Positions 27,001 through 35,550 of a DNA stretch of 64,000 nt are shown here, one piece after another. The DNA is from Streptomyces griseiscabiei. GTDB lineage: Bacteria; Actinomycetota; Actinomycetes; Streptomycetales; Streptomycetaceae. How positions within the stretch are numbered: position 1 is the stretch's first letter; each line of letters opens with the position of its first letter. The DNA lies in NCBI RefSeq assembly GCF_020010925.1, contig NZ_JAGJBZ010000001.1, forward strand, positions 2,710,001 to 2,774,000. The letters run 5' to 3'. The position numbers and the translations under genes are program-made. Below the pieces are notes generated by a model. The model saw only the letters and a list, made by a program, of their open reading frames with translations. It was not told the origin of the DNA and searched no databases.

Positions 27001-28822
27001 CGAGCCGCTCCTCCCCCGCCAGGCCCTCCGCCGTACGGCGTTCCCCGTCGTGGGCGCGCTCGGCGGCGACGGCCGCGTCCGCCGCGCGGGCGGCCGTCAG
27101 CTCCGCGCGAGACTCGGCCAAGGCCGCCTCCCGGGCGTGCTCGGAGGCACGGCGGGAGGCCTCGCGGGCGGTGTCCCAGACGGCGACGGCCGTCTTCTCG
27201 GCGTCGCTGGCCGCGAGGGCGGCGCGGGCCGGGTCCGCGTCGGGCGCGCTGTCGTCGAGCCAGCCGGCGCGGACGGCCTCGGCGGTCTCCTGCTCGACCT
27301 CGCCGAGCCGCTGCTTCAGATGCCCGATCTCGCTGCGGGCCCGCTGTGCCTCGGTGGCGGCGGCCGTGGAGTCACGGTGGGCGGCCTCGCCGACCTCCTG
27401 CAGCGCGGCCGACTTCTCCTCGCCCTCGTTCGCCAGTTCCTCGGCGCTCCCGGCGGCGGCGGCCAGGGCGCGGACGAGGTCGACGGCGGCCTTGGCGCGG
27501 GCGGCGAGCGCGGGGGCGGCGTCCCGTTCGGCTTCCTGGATGGCGGCGGCGACGCGCGCAACACGGTCGCCGGCGGCCCGGTGCCGGAGCACGGCCTCGG
27601 CGGCCTGCCAGGCGGAGTGCAGGGTGCGTGCGTCGGCCAGCTCCCTCTTCTGCGCGGCGGCCGACTTCTCGGCGGCGGCCAGTGCCAGCGAGGCGTGCCG
27701 GTAGGCCAGTTCGGCAGCGATCAGCGCGCTGCGGTCGCGGGCGGCCTCGGAGTGCGTGACCGCGTACGCGGCGGCGGTGACCCGCTGGGCGAGGTCGGTG
27801 CCCCGCAGCCGCTCCCGGGCGGCTCGCGCGGTCAGCCGCCGGGCCAGGGTGCGGGTGCGCCGCTCGGCGCCCGCGTGGATGTCCCGGGCTCGCGCGCGGC
27901 CCTCGGCGGCCTCGACGATCCGGCCCAGCAGGTCCACGGACCCGGCCGTGAAGTCCCGCTCGGCGATCAGCTCGGCACGCCGCCCGAGCTTGTTCCCGAA
28001 CCCGCCCACGAGGTCGGCCAGTCCGTCCGTGTCACGGGTGTCGGTCACGGCCCGCAGCAGCAGGTCGGTGAAGTCGGAGTCCTTCTTCACCGCGAAGAGA
28101 CCGGCGGCCTCGCCCTCGTCGGCGTTCATCTCCCGCTGGTAGCGGAAGAGCTCCGGGTCGAGGCCCAGTTCCGTGAGGTGCTCGTTCCAGCGGTCGTGGA
28201 TCTCCTCCCAGTGCACTTCGAGGTGCGGATACGCCTTGCCCGCCTCGGTGAGGGCGTCCCGGAAGCCCTTCATGGTCCGTCGCCGCCCCCGCGCGCCGGA
28301 CGCGCCCTCGACGGGCGGCCGTACGGCGGTGGCCTCGGCGACGGGCAGGTTGTCGAGGCTCAGTCCCGGGCCGGGCCGGAAGGAGTACCAGGCCTCGGCG
28401 AACTTCCGCGGGTCGCCCGAGACCTGGCGCCCCCGCCATTCGCTCGCCTTGCCCACGACGACGCACTCGCCGGTCAGCGTGTGCTGCCACTCCAGGGCGA
28501 CATGCCCGCAGTCGTCGGCCAGCAGGAACTTCCGCAGCACACCCGAGCTGGCGCCGCCCAGGGTGTTCCGGTGGCCCGGCAGCATCACCGAGAAGATCAG
28601 CTTGAGCAGCACCGACTTGCCGCCGCCGTTCTCCAGGAACAGCACGCCCGCCGGGGCCGGCCTGCGCGGCGGCCCGGTCGGCTCCTCCTCGAAGAACTCC
28701 GCCTGCTGAGGCGCGGGGTCGGGCACGTACGCGCCCACACCCCTGAGGTCCAGCACGGTGTCGGCGTAACGCGCACCGGCCGGCCCGATGGAGTAGAGGC
28801 GGACCCGGGACAGCTCGTACAT
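24053..28822 (-). CDS. SMC-like coiled-coil ATPase (MukB/JetC-like)
   Basis: 1589-aa protein built like a MukB/MksB/JetC-type SMC subunit. An N-terminal ATPase half carries a Walker A motif FLENGGGKSVLL (K69, S70). Long Ala/Glu/Arg-rich heptad coiled coil follows, broken at about 610-670 by a Gly/Pro-rich linker. A globular hinge-like domain sits at about 725-830, then coiled coil to about 1400. The C-terminal half carries the ABC signature FSGGQLLTAAI (F1453) and a Walker B-like TLFLDNPIG (D1491), where Asn stands in place of the usual catalytic Glu. It is the third gene after a kleisin-like and a KITE-like gene, the order of MukFEB/JetABC. Such complexes extrude DNA loops and, in Wadjet, restrict plasmids. 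I infer this family from architecture; the substrate is unknown. Confidence 0.7.
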   Translation of the reverse strand: MYELSRVRLYSIGPAGARYADTVLDLRGVGAYVPDPAPQQAEFFEEEPTGPPRRPAPAGVLFLENGGGKSVLLKLIFSVMLPGHRNTLGGASSGVLRKFLLADDCGHVALEWQHTLTGECVVVGKASEWRGRQVSGDPRKFAEAWYSFRPGPGLSLDNLPVAEATAVRPPVEGASGARGRRRTMKGFRDALTEAGKAYPHLEVHWEEIHDRWNEHLTELGLDPELFRYQREMNADEGEAAGLFAVKKDSDFTDLLLRAVTDTRDTDGLADLVGGFGNKLGRRAELIAERDFTAGSVDLLGRIVEAAEGRARARDIHAGAERRTRTLARRLTARAARERLRGTDLAQRVTAAAYAVTHSEAARDRSALIAAELAYRHASLALAAAEKSAAAQKRELADARTLHSAWQAAEAVLRHRAAGDRVARVAAAIQEAERDAAPALAARAKAAVDLVRALAAAAGSAEELANEGEEKSAALQEVGEAAHRDSTAAATEAQRARSEIGHLKQRLGEVEQETAEAVRAGWLDDSAPDADPARAALAASDAEKTAVAVWDTAREASRRASEHAREAALAESRAELTAARAADAAVAAERAHDGERRTAEGLAGEERLAELLSLPGASGRAAPGGVPGPRRGGTAADGGSGAGEGTRGASDLGAGPGVPAVPGGSGGAAARRAAGADDAALDLADGPLTPEELDRFADELRELLDENVSSAERHLFELRTAAADDSRILGALGDGGLLPPGPDVLATVEFLGEHGIPALPGWRYLAQAVDPADHARVLAARPELVDGVIITDPASHTRAREALSDAALLPRSAVAVGTAAALLAPTPPVDSGDGDVFLVPPNPAMHDEHAADEERQALRARAGERDEEIRELAARLGKDRELAARLSSWRTGCPAGRLTELAADARQTRAFAEEAEADLAEARTVRAEAEEAAAEAAQVRDERQEAAQKARRAADALAGLAFRLRERAGWQVKLRELADDATESEARAQSCLERARAADEDRRATQRGADDARRTARALRAERAEIAGAPDDVPETDSDAPKQPLAALREAYRAASQVYEKVGVGADLRAEQARAESDESAAIAELDRLTNKVRNRAEQLLQSPDGSDGPSRQAAAARAEELVQLLETRMSTASEQLGRLRGEAERHAPEDGEAHTELPEELLPRDAEHAQALLRTATTELASRAEALTRSREAHAELLASHRAAEDAVGGFDETAALLRDLLRDHSTDDEPEAPEPYPGDLEEARRAAAETRRSLRGCAADLSAAEAAVREAGDVLVRHANSTRYEQVRTPARQQIRELPAVSLPEHAQKWADAFAPRLRVLTDELAQLERNRDSIVDRLRGLVESALATLRSAQRLSRLPEGLGEWSGQEFLRIRFEEPDQATLTERLGEVVDEATRAAVKKNSDMRRDGMSLLLRGVGAALQPKGVAVEILKPDAVLRAERVPVGQMGDVFSGGQLLTAAIALYCTMAALRSNDRGRDKHRHAGTLFLDNPIGRANATYLLELQRAVSHALGVQLLYTTGLFDTTALAEFPLVIRLRNDADLRAGLKYISVEEHLRPGLPQQPRAGEAVHTEITATRMYKRPTTPAP

Positions 28823-28967
28823 GGCGGGGGACTTTCGCGGTCGTGTCGGTGATTCGTGCGGGGCGGTGACAGGGGTGTGTGGGTGGTTCGCGTGGTTCAG
28901 ACGGTCGTGGGAGCGTACGGGCGGGCGGGGCTGGCGTGGCGGTCAGGAGCCGGGGCCGCCGTGGCGG

Positions 28968-29846
28968 TCAGGAATGGAACGGCAGGCCCGCGTCGGCCAC
29001 CAGCTCCAGGTCGTCGGAGTCCTCGGCGGGCAGCAGCGAGGCCGAGCCGTCGGTGACCGGCACGACGCCCAGCTCCAGCAGCTCGGCCATCGCGGCGCTG
29101 CCCGCCATGTCCCGCACCTGGAGCTGATAACGCGCGGTCGTGCGATACGTACCGCCGCCGTCGTCCCCGGTGCGCTGCAGGAACCCGGAGTCGGTCAGGA
29201 AGCCCACCGCCTTGCCGATGATGCCGGTGGTGGACCCGGCCAGCCGGCGCGCGTCCTTGGTGGCCCCGGTGGAGCTGCGTCTCGCCCAGATCCGCCAGGC
29301 CGACTCCAGGCCCGGCGCGTCGGTCGCGGGGTCGGTGTTCTCCCCCTGCTCCTCGGCCCGTTCCTCCAGGCGCCGGCAGGCCTGCCGGACGAAGGCGTCG
29401 ACGCCGTTGACCGACACCCGGCCGATGTAGCCGTCGTCCGCGAGGTCCTCGGGCCGGGGAAACGCCATCGCGGCCACCGCGAGATGCGCCAGTCCGTGCA
29501 GGAACCGGTCCACCGAGTCCGCCGCCGTCCGCCGCGCGTAGTCCCCCATCCGCACCGCGAACACCGAGTCCTCGGCCGCGGTCACCGCCATCCCGGCCCG
29601 CGGTGACACCTCCAGCACGACCAGCCCCAGCCCAGCGGCGACGGCATCGGCGAGCCGCGCGAACCCGGGGTCCTCCCGGTACCGCCGCAGCAGCTCCCCG
29701 TACTCCTGGTCCCGGGCGGGCTGCAGCTTCGGCTGCAGCCCGAAGGCCACGAGCCGGGCGGCGTCGGCGGCATCGGCGGGAGTGAGGGCAGCGGCCACCG
29801 GAGCGGCGGCTGTCTCCGGCTCACTCCACTCGACGGTCTCGCTCAC
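28968..29846 (-). CDS. KITE-like winged-helix protein (MukE/JetB-like)
   Basis: 292-aa protein. The central part (VSVNGVDAFVRQACRRLEERAEE) and the C-terminal third (STTGIIGKAVGFLTDSGFLQ ... GGTYRTTARYQLQVRDMA) have the alternation expected of winged-helix domains, as in MukE, MksE and JetB, the KITE dimers that bridge the kleisin and the SMC heads. A low-complexity Glu/Asp-rich linker separates the two parts. The GTG at 29846 (MSETVEWSEPE) is chosen since GAGGAG lies 8 bases upstream; a GTG three codons earlier is too close to that site. It lies 145 bases before the SMC gene and 160 bases after the kleisin-like gene. Direct sequence similarity to known KITE proteins cannot be shown without profile searches. 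Confidence 0.6.
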   Translation of the reverse strand: MSETVEWSEPETAAAPVAAALTPADAADAARLVAFGLQPKLQPARDQEYGELLRRYREDPGFARLADAVAAGLGLVVLEVSPRAGMAVTAAEDSVFAVRMGDYARRTAADSVDRFLHGLAHLAVAAMAFPRPEDLADDGYIGRVSVNGVDAFVRQACRRLEERAEEQGENTDPATDAPGLESAWRIWARRSSTGATKDARRLAGSTTGIIGKAVGFLTDSGFLQRTGDDGGGTYRTTARYQLQVRDMAGSAAMAELLELGVVPVTDGSASLLPAEDSDDLELVADAGLPFHS

Positions 29847-29886
29847 GACAAGCACTCCTCGACATCGAAACCAGGGGGGTACGGCA

Positions 29887-29954
29887 GCGCCCCTTCAGGG
29901 GCGCGGGGCGGTGACACGTGCGGCTCCGCCGCGTGGGCGCGACCAGCCACGACG
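29887..29954. repeat. Copy of the dispersed repeat inside the SMC operon
   Basis: A perfect 7-bp hairpin GCGCCCC-TTCA-GGGGCGC (29887-29904) followed by a variant of the repeat's right part ending in GGGCGCGACCAGCCACGACG. It lies in the 160-base spacer between the kleisin-like and KITE-like genes and could act as a partial terminator within the operon. Confidence 0.55.
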
Positions 29955-30006
29955 AGCCCGCACCCGACACACGACCGACGGTTTTCCGGTTCTCCCAGCG
30001 GAGCGT

Positions 30007-31530
30007 TCACGCCGCCTCCCTGTCCGCCGCCATCCCCGCCGAGTCCAGCAGAGCCATCCCCACGATCAGATCCGCCCCGCCGAACTCGGGATCGTCCAGC
30101 TCCACCCCGTCGTCCACGGAGAACAGCAGCTTCCCCTCCCCCTGCCGATACGCCGTACCGACCGGCGGACTCGCCGCGTGCACGGCCAGCAGGGCGACCA
30201 GATACGGCAGTTCGGGGTCGGACCGCCGCGCCTCCGCCAACAGCCCGGACAATCGCCGGGGCGCGTCCGCCGGCAGGTCCAGCAGCACCTTGGCCGCCGC
30301 CAGCTGCTCCTCGCTGAACCGGCTGTCGTCGGGTGTGGCGATCAGATCCGGCTCCGGCATCTCCGCGCCGAGATGCTCCCGCTCCACCGGCGGTGTGAAC
30401 AGCAGCTCGACCAGGTCCCCCACCCGCACGGACCCGGGCGTACGCAGCCCGGTCCCGCGGGCGAAGAACGCGTCGGTGACCCGCCGGGCCTGTTCCACGG
30501 GCAGCGGCAGCAGGGGCGCGACGAGATGCCCGTACAGGTCTATCCCGGAGGTCGTCATCGGTGTGGCGAAGGCCTGCCGGTCCTGCTCGGCGCGGAACAG
30601 GGGCCCGGCCTCCAGCAGCCGGGACTGCAGCTGGGTGTGGCGCCGGATGCAGTCCTTGACGATGTCGACCAGCTCGGCGGCGCGCCGCTTCTGCTCGGGC
30701 TCCTCGGACTCGTCCCGGGCCTTGCGGATGTTGGTGAGGATCGCGTTCTCGTGGCGGTAGCGGTCGGCGACGTGGTCGAGGGCCTCGGCGATCATGTCGG
30801 GCACGGCCTGGAGCCAGTCGACCGCGCGGACATTGCGCCGGGTCGCGTCCAGGGCCTTCCTGAGCGTCTCCGAGTACTGCACGGTGCGGTAGCGCGCCTG
30901 TTCCGCGGCGAGCTGGGCGTCGGCGAGCCGGCCCCGGCTGATCAGGACCTCCAGCTTGACCTCGGCGGCGATCTGGGCGCTGGTGACATCGGTGTCCAGG
31001 GCGCCCACCAGGACGTTGACGGCCTCGTCGGTGGTGCGGAGGTAGACACCGCCCCCGTAGCCGGGGACCTCCTCGATCAGCTTGAAGTCGTAGTCGCGGC
31101 GGACATAGGTGCCGTCGGGCGCGAAGGTCCCGTAGACGGCGCGGAAGCCGCGGTCGACACTGCCGACGTTGATCAGGTTCTCCAGGACCCAGCGGGCCAC
31201 CCGCTCGTGCTCCTCGACGGGCCGCCGCGGGGCCTGGGCGGCGATGCGCGGGATGAGGCGGGCGACGATCTGGTCGTGGTCGGCGCCCGTGTCGAAGTCC
31301 ATGTTCAGTGTGACCAGGTCGATGGCGGCGAGGGCGACCTCGGCCATGCCGTACACCGAGTACTCACCCGCGAGGTTCGCCTTGCGCGCGTCGAGGTCGT
31401 GCAGCGGCGCGGTGCAGGCGAGCGCGCGCAGCCGCCGCGCCAGTCCCTCGTCGGCGGCCGGGCCCGGCGCGGGGCGCGACCCCGCGCTGAACTGGGGCGG
31501 AACACTGTCCGTCGATACGGGTGAAGTCAC
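30007..31530 (-). CDS. Kleisin-like protein (MukF/JetA-like)
   Basis: 507-aa mostly helical protein, first gene of the SMC-like operon. The N-terminal 200 residues (ARKANLAGEYSVYGMAEVAL through YDFKLIEEVPGYGGGVYLRT) look like a winged-helix dimer domain; a long helical middle with RTVQYSETLRKALDATRRN follows (about 215-330), and the C-terminus again has a compact alpha/beta pattern. This matches the layout of MukF, MksF and JetA kleisins. The start is probably GTG 31530: there is no ribosome binding site but a TAGTCT -10 box ends 7 bases upstream, pointing to a leaderless transcript. Longer forms to 31617 are possible. Assignment rests on gene order and architecture, not on a recognised signature. 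Confidence 0.6.
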   Translation of the reverse strand: MTSPVSTDSVPPQFSAGSRPAPGPAADEGLARRLRALACTAPLHDLDARKANLAGEYSVYGMAEVALAAIDLVTLNMDFDTGADHDQIVARLIPRIAAQAPRRPVEEHERVARWVLENLINVGSVDRGFRAVYGTFAPDGTYVRRDYDFKLIEEVPGYGGGVYLRTTDEAVNVLVGALDTDVTSAQIAAEVKLEVLISRGRLADAQLAAEQARYRTVQYSETLRKALDATRRNVRAVDWLQAVPDMIAEALDHVADRYRHENAILTNIRKARDESEEPEQKRRAAELVDIVKDCIRRHTQLQSRLLEAGPLFRAEQDRQAFATPMTTSGIDLYGHLVAPLLPLPVEQARRVTDAFFARGTGLRTPGSVRVGDLVELLFTPPVEREHLGAEMPEPDLIATPDDSRFSEEQLAAAKVLLDLPADAPRRLSGLLAEARRSDPELPYLVALLAVHAASPPVGTAYRQGEGKLLFSVDDGVELDDPEFGGADLIVGMALLDSAGMAADREAA

Positions 31531-31537
31531 GGTGCAC

Positions 31538-31568
31538 AGACTAGGTCCTGGGTCTGACAACGACCCAA
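31538..31568 (-). promoter_or_regulatory. Putative promoter of the SMC-like operon, leaderless
   Basis: On the minus strand TTGGGT (31563-31568), a 19-base spacer and TAGTCT (31538-31543) place the start of transcription at about the GTG start codon at 31530. Confidence 0.45.
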
Positions 31569-31651
31569 ATCGTTCCGCCGGGCGGGGCCGGGTACGGCAG
31601 CCCCACCGGCGTCTCACCGGCGTGTGACCAGCCTCCCACCGGCGCCGGGCC

Positions 31652-32347
31652 TCAGATCACGTCGGCGACGCGGCGCCCGTACACCTCCACCAGGTTCTCC
31701 AGCGAGTCGTCGAGATACTCCGCCAGCATGCGCTCGGCCTCGTCCCGCTCGCCCCGCTCAAGCGTGCGCAGGATGAGGAGATTTCGCGCCAGATACGGCT
31801 CGTACAGCTTGCGTGGATTGTCCACCACGTGGAAGGCCAGCCGGAGTTCGGCGAAGACGCTGCGCATCAGCTCGTCGGTGCGGGCGCTGCCGGCGAGGGC
31901 GACGAGTTCGCGGTGGAAGTGGATGTTGGCCGTGGACACGCCTTTCCAGTCACCTTCCCCGGCCTCCCGCTGCCCCTCGGCGACGGCTTCGGCGAGCCCG
32001 TCGAGGCCGTAGGGCGGGGCCCCGAGCCCGCGGACGACGGCGCACTCGACGAGGCGGCGGGTGCGGTAGATGTCCTCGACGTCCTCGACGGTCAGCACCC
32101 GGACGAAGACACCGCGGTTGAGTTCGTGGACGAGGAGCCGCTCATGGGTGAGCAGGCGGAACGCCTCGCGCAGGGTGTTGCGGGAGACCCCGAGGGCGCC
32201 GCCGATGCTGTCCTCGGACAGCCGTGTCCCGGGCGGGAAGAAGCCCTCGGCGATCCGGCTCCGGAGGATGTCCGAAACCCGCTCGGCGGTGCTGGTGCGC
32301 CCCAGGAGCGCGCGGTCGTCGGCAAGTCCGGTCAGTTCGGCGGCCAT
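31652..32347 (-). CDS. GntR-family (FCD domain) transcriptional regulator
   Basis: 231-aa regulator with an N-terminal winged helix (RVSDILRSRIAEGFFPPGTRLSEDSIGGALGVSRNTLREAFRLLTHERLL) and a C-terminal all-helical FCD ligand domain with the metal-binding pattern D-x3-R and later histidines (NIHFHREL, AFHVVD). FCD regulators usually respond to small organic or amino acids. It is divergent from the MFS-DUF1445-pxpABC operon, and a 17-bp palindrome lies in the shared spacer, so it most likely represses that operon and is released by 5-oxoproline or a related compound. That ligand is inferred from context only. Confidence 0.9.
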   Translation of the reverse strand: MAAELTGLADDRALLGRTSTAERVSDILRSRIAEGFFPPGTRLSEDSIGGALGVSRNTLREAFRLLTHERLLVHELNRGVFVRVLTVEDVEDIYRTRRLVECAVVRGLGAPPYGLDGLAEAVAEGQREAGEGDWKGVSTANIHFHRELVALAGSARTDELMRSVFAELRLAFHVVDNPRKLYEPYLARNLLILRTLERGERDEAERMLAEYLDDSLENLVEVYGRRVADVI

Positions 32348-32391
32348 GCCCGGAATTCAACCGCAGACCCAAGAACGAAACAACATGGGTA

Positions 32392-32421
32392 TTGAAGGAT
32401 CGTTCAACGATCCTCTACCTT
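32392..32421 (+). promoter_or_regulatory. Promoter of the pxp operon
   Basis: TTGAAG at 32392-32397 and TACCTT at 32416-32421, spacer 18, lie about 100 bases before the MFS start codon. The operator palindrome fills the spacer, a classical repressor arrangement. Confidence 0.55.
32397..32413. promoter_or_regulatory. Probable GntR operator, 17-bp palindrome
   Basis: GGATCGTT-C-AACGATCC is a perfect palindrome with 8-bp arms in the divergent spacer between the FCD regulator and its presumed target operon. Confidence 0.65.
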
Positions 32422-32513
32422 GCTGGACAGGCGCCCTCCCCATGACATCCCGGCGCCCGCACGGCACGGCTCAGTCCTCACGCACCCTCCCTCTCCCCCC
32501 TCACGAGGTGCCC

Positions 32514-33833
32514 ATGAGTACGCCCCCTCCCTCCCAGGCCCCGGCCTCCACCGCCAAGCCCGGCCCGGGCGAACCCACCGACGACGACGGCCCGTTCGGC
32601 TGGCTGCGCGCCCTCGGTCCGCGCGGGCGGCGCGCCTTCGGCGGCGCGTTCGGCGGCTACGCCCTCGATTCGTACGACTACTTCACCCTGCCGCTGAGCA
32701 TGGTCGCGCTCACGGCCTACTTCGGCCTGGACAACGGCCAGACCGGGCTGTTCACCACGGTCACCCTGGTCGTCTCGGCGATCGGCGGCGCCGCCGCGGG
32801 CGTGCTCGCGGACCGGATCGGCCGGGTGAAGGCGCTGATGATCACCGTGATCACCTACGCGGTGTTCACCGTGGCCTGCGGCTTCGCGCCCAACTACGAG
32901 ACCCTGCTGGTCTTCCGCGCCCTCCAGGGACTGGGCTTCGGCGGTGAGTGGGCGGTCGGCGCGATCCTGGTCGCCGAGTACGCGAGCGCCAGGCACCGGG
33001 GGCGTACGCTCGGCGCGATCCAGAGTTCCTGGGCCGTGGGCTGGGGACTCGCCGTGATCGTCTACACGATGGTCTTCTCCTTCCTCGACGACGACCTGGC
33101 CTGGCGGGTGATGTTCTGGACGGGCGCGCTGCCCGCGCTGCTCGTGATCTGGGTGCGCCGGTCGGTCGAGGACGCCCCGCAGGCCGCCGCCGCGCGCGAG
33201 AGGAGCGCCGAACGGGGCTCGTTCGCCGCGATCTTCCGGCGGGGCACGGCCACCGCGCCGGGTCTGCTGCGCACCACGGTCTTCGCGGTGCTGCTGTCCA
33301 CGGGCGTCCAGGGCGGCTACTACACGCTGGCGACCTGGGTGCCCACGTATCTCAAGACCGAGCGCGGGCTGTCGGTGGTCGGCACCGGCGGCTACCTCAC
33401 GTTCCTGATCTCCGGCGCCTTCATCGGCTATCTGACCGGTGGCTATCTCACCGACCGGCTGGGCCGCCGGCGGAACATCTGGCTCTTCGCCGTGCTCTCG
33501 GCGCTGTGCATCCTGGCGTACGCGAACATCCCGAGCGGCGCCGGCACCCTCCTCCTCGTGCTCGGCTTCCCGCTCGGGTTCTGCATGTCGGCGATCTTCA
33601 GCGGTTTCGGCTCGTTCCTGAGCGAGCTGTACCCGTCGGCGGTCCGGGGCACCGGGCAGGGCTTCACGTACAACACCGGGCGCGCGGTGGGCGCCGTCTT
33701 CCCCACCACAGTGGGCTTCCTGGCCGACAGCTGGGGCGTGGGCGGCGCGCTGGTCTTCGGCGCCCTCGGCTACGGCCTGGCGGCGGTGGCCCTGCTCGGC
33801 CTCCCGGAGACGCGTGGAAAGGAACTCGTATGA
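32514..33833 (+). CDS. MFS transporter (organic/aromatic acid:H+ symporter type)
   Basis: 439-aa transporter with twelve expected helices. The first half has [15 protein letters not shown] (D in TM1, typical of AAHS/SHS symporters), the loop motif [11 protein letters not shown] and [14 protein letters not shown]; the second half has [13 protein letters not shown]. About 30 N-terminal residues are Pro-rich and cytoplasmic. As first gene of a 5-oxoproline operon it probably imports 5-oxoproline or a related acid; in Bacillus that place is taken by a different kind of transporter (YcsG). The ATG at 32514 follows GAGGTG. Its stop overlaps the start of the DUF1445 gene as ATGA. Confidence 0.88.
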   Translation: MSTPPPSQAPASTAKPGPGEPTDDDGPFGWLRALGPRGRRAFGGAFGGYALDSYDYFTLPLSMVALTAYFGLDNGQTGLFTTVTLVVSAIGGAAAGVLADRIGRVKALMITVITYAVFTVACGFAPNYETLLVFRALQGLGFGGEWAVGAILVAEYASARHRGRTLGAIQSSWAVGWGLAVIVYTMVFSFLDDDLAWRVMFWTGALPALLVIWVRRSVEDAPQAAAARERSAERGSFAAIFRRGTATAPGLLRTTVFAVLLSTGVQGGYYTLATWVPTYLKTERGLSVVGTGGYLTFLISGAFIGYLTGGYLTDRLGRRRNIWLFAVLSALCILAYANIPSGAGTLLLVLGFPLGFCMSAIFSGFGSFLSELYPSAVRGTGQGFTYNTGRAVGAVFPTTVGFLADSWGVGGALVFGALGYGLAAVALLGLPETRGKELV

Positions 33834-34726
33834 ACGACGTGACCACGCGGGACCGCCGTCCCTCGGCCCGCACCCCGCACGAGCCTGCGACCGACCCCGC
33901 TCCGCAGGAGCCCCCGTCCGACCGCCCCGTGACCCTCGTCGACCCGCACGCGCGCGCGTGGACCCCCGAACAGGCCCGCGCCCGCTTCCGTTCGGGGGTC
34001 GCGGGCTCCACCGCCGGGGTCGCCGCCGGGCACACCCAGGCGAACCTGATCGCGGTGCCCGCCGACTGGGCCTACGACATGCTGCTGTTCTGCCAGCGCA
34101 ACCCCAAGCCCTGTCCCGTGCTCGACGTCACGGACGCCGGCGCGTGGACGACCCCGCTCGCCCGGGGCGCGGACCTGCGCACCGACCTGCCCCGCTACCG
34201 GGTGTGGGAGCACGGGGAGTTGACGGCCGAGCCGACCGACGTGGTGGACGTCTGGCGGGAGGACCTGGTGTCGTTCCTGATCGGGTGCAGCTTCACCTTC
34301 GAGTGGGCGCTGACCGAGGCGGGCGTCCCGATGCGCCACATCGAGCAGGGCCGCAACGTCTCGATGTACGTCACCACCCGCCAGTGCCGTCCCGCCGGAC
34401 GGATGCGCGGCCCCATGGTCGTGTCGATGCGTCCGGTGCCGCCCGGGCAGCTGGCCGCCGCGATCCGGGAGAGCGCTCTGCTCCCGGCCGTGCACGGCGG
34501 CCCGGTGCACTGCGGCGAGTCGGCGGGCCTCGGCATCGCGGACCTGTCCCGCCCCGACTTCGGCGACCCGGTGACCGCCGAGCCGGACGACATCCCGGTG
34601 TTCTGGGCCTGCGGGGTGACACCTCAGGCCGCGGTGACGGCCTCCCGCCCACCGTTCGCGATCACCCACGCCCCGGGCCGGATGTTCCTGACCGACGCCC
34701 GCGACGAGCAGTACCGCGTGCTCTGA
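33830..34726 (+). CDS. DUF1445 / YcsI family protein, D-glutamate cyclase-like
   Basis: 298-aa protein of the DUF1445 (YcsI) family, often annotated as a putative hydro-lyase. The mammalian member DGLUCY turns D-glutamate into 5-oxo-D-proline, which suits the neighbouring 5-oxoprolinase genes. Family hallmarks here are [56 protein letters not shown] and [19 protein letters not shown]. The first 35-40 residues are Pro/Arg-rich and seem extra. Start ATG 33830 overlaps the MFS stop; GGAAAGG is the ribosome binding site. The true substrate in bacteria is not proven; either cyclase or lactam-related hydratase activity is possible. Confidence 0.88.
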   Translation: MNDVTTRDRRPSARTPHEPATDPAPQEPPSDRPVTLVDPHARAWTPEQARARFRSGVAGSTAGVAAGHTQANLIAVPADWAYDMLLFCQRNPKPCPVLDVTDAGAWTTPLARGADLRTDLPRYRVWEHGELTAEPTDVVDVWREDLVSFLIGCSFTFEWALTEAGVPMRHIEQGRNVSMYVTTRQCRPAGRMRGPMVVSMRPVPPGQLAAAIRESALLPAVHGGPVHCGESAGLGIADLSRPDFGDPVTAEPDDIPVFWACGVTPQAAVTASRPPFAITHAPGRMFLTDARDEQYRVL

Positions 34727-34791
34727 CGAGCGGGAGCACACACCGCCGCTCGGGCCACGTACCGAGACCGACAAGCAGGAGAATGGGATTC

Positions 34792-35550
34792 ATGAGCTCC
34801 ATCGATCTCAACGCCGACCTCGGCGAGGGCTTCGGCCGCTGGACGCTGACCGACGACGAGCGGCTGCTGTCCGTCGTCACCAGCGCCAACGTGGCCTGTG
34901 GCTTCCACGCCGGGGACCCGGCCACCATGCGGCGCGTCTGCGAGCTGGCGGCCGGGCGCGGGGTACGGATCGGGGCCCAGGTCTCCTACCGCGACCTGGC
35001 GGGCTTCGGGCGGCGCGCGATGGACGTGCCGCCCGCCGAACTGGCGGCCGAGGTGGCGTACCAGATCGGTGCCCTGGAGGTCTTCGCCCGCGCCGCGGGC
35101 ACGCGCGTGTCGTACGTGAAACCGCACGGCGCGCTCTACAACCGGGTCGTGCACGACGAGGAACAGGCGGCGGCGGTGGTGGACGGCGTGCTCCTCGCCG
35201 ACGCGACGCTCCCCGTCCTCGGCCTGCCCGGCTCGCGCTTCCTCGCGGCGGCCGCGAGGGCCGGGCTGCCCGCCGTCACCGAGGCGTTCGCGGACCGCGC
35301 CTACACGGACGGGGGCACGCTGGTGCCGCGCGGCCAGGAGGGTGCCGTGATCACGGACGCCGAGGCGGTGGTGGCCCGCTCGGTGGGTCTCGCCGGCGAC
35401 GGTGTGGTCACGGCCCGCTCCGGCGCCCGTATCCCCGTCCGGGCCCGCTCCCTCTGCCTGCACGGCGACACCCCGGGCGCGGTGGAGCTGGCCCGGCGGG
35501 TGCGGACCGCGCTGACGGCGGCGGGTGTGCGCGTGGAGGCGTTCTCATGA
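34792..35550 (+). CDS. pxpA: 5-oxoprolinase subunit A (LamB/YcsF family)
   Basis: 252-aa PxpA subunit of the ATP-dependent 5-oxoprolinase PxpABC, which opens 5-oxoproline (pyroglutamate) to glutamate. Family motifs: IDLNADLGEGFG at the N-terminus, SANVACGFHAGDP, IGAQVSYRDLAGFGRR, VKPHGALYN and the C-terminal SLCLHGDTPGAV. The ATG at 34792 lies 10 bases after AGGAG; an ATG three codons upstream is too close to that site. Its stop overlaps the pxpB start (ATGA). Confidence 0.95.
   Translation: MSSIDLNADLGEGFGRWTLTDDERLLSVVTSANVACGFHAGDPATMRRVCELAAGRGVRIGAQVSYRDLAGFGRRAMDVPPAELAAEVAYQIGALEVFARAAGTRVSYVKPHGALYNRVVHDEEQAAAVVDGVLLADATLPVLGLPGSRFLAAAARAGLPAVTEAFADRAYTDGGTLVPRGQEGAVITDAEAVVARSVGLAGDGVVTARSGARIPVRARSLCLHGDTPGAVELARRVRTALTAAGVRVEAFS

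Noticed and set aside
24053..31530. Assigning the operon as a full Wadjet system
   Set aside because: The JetD nuclease is missing here and the subunits were matched by architecture only, so I kept the call to JetABC/MukFEB-like.
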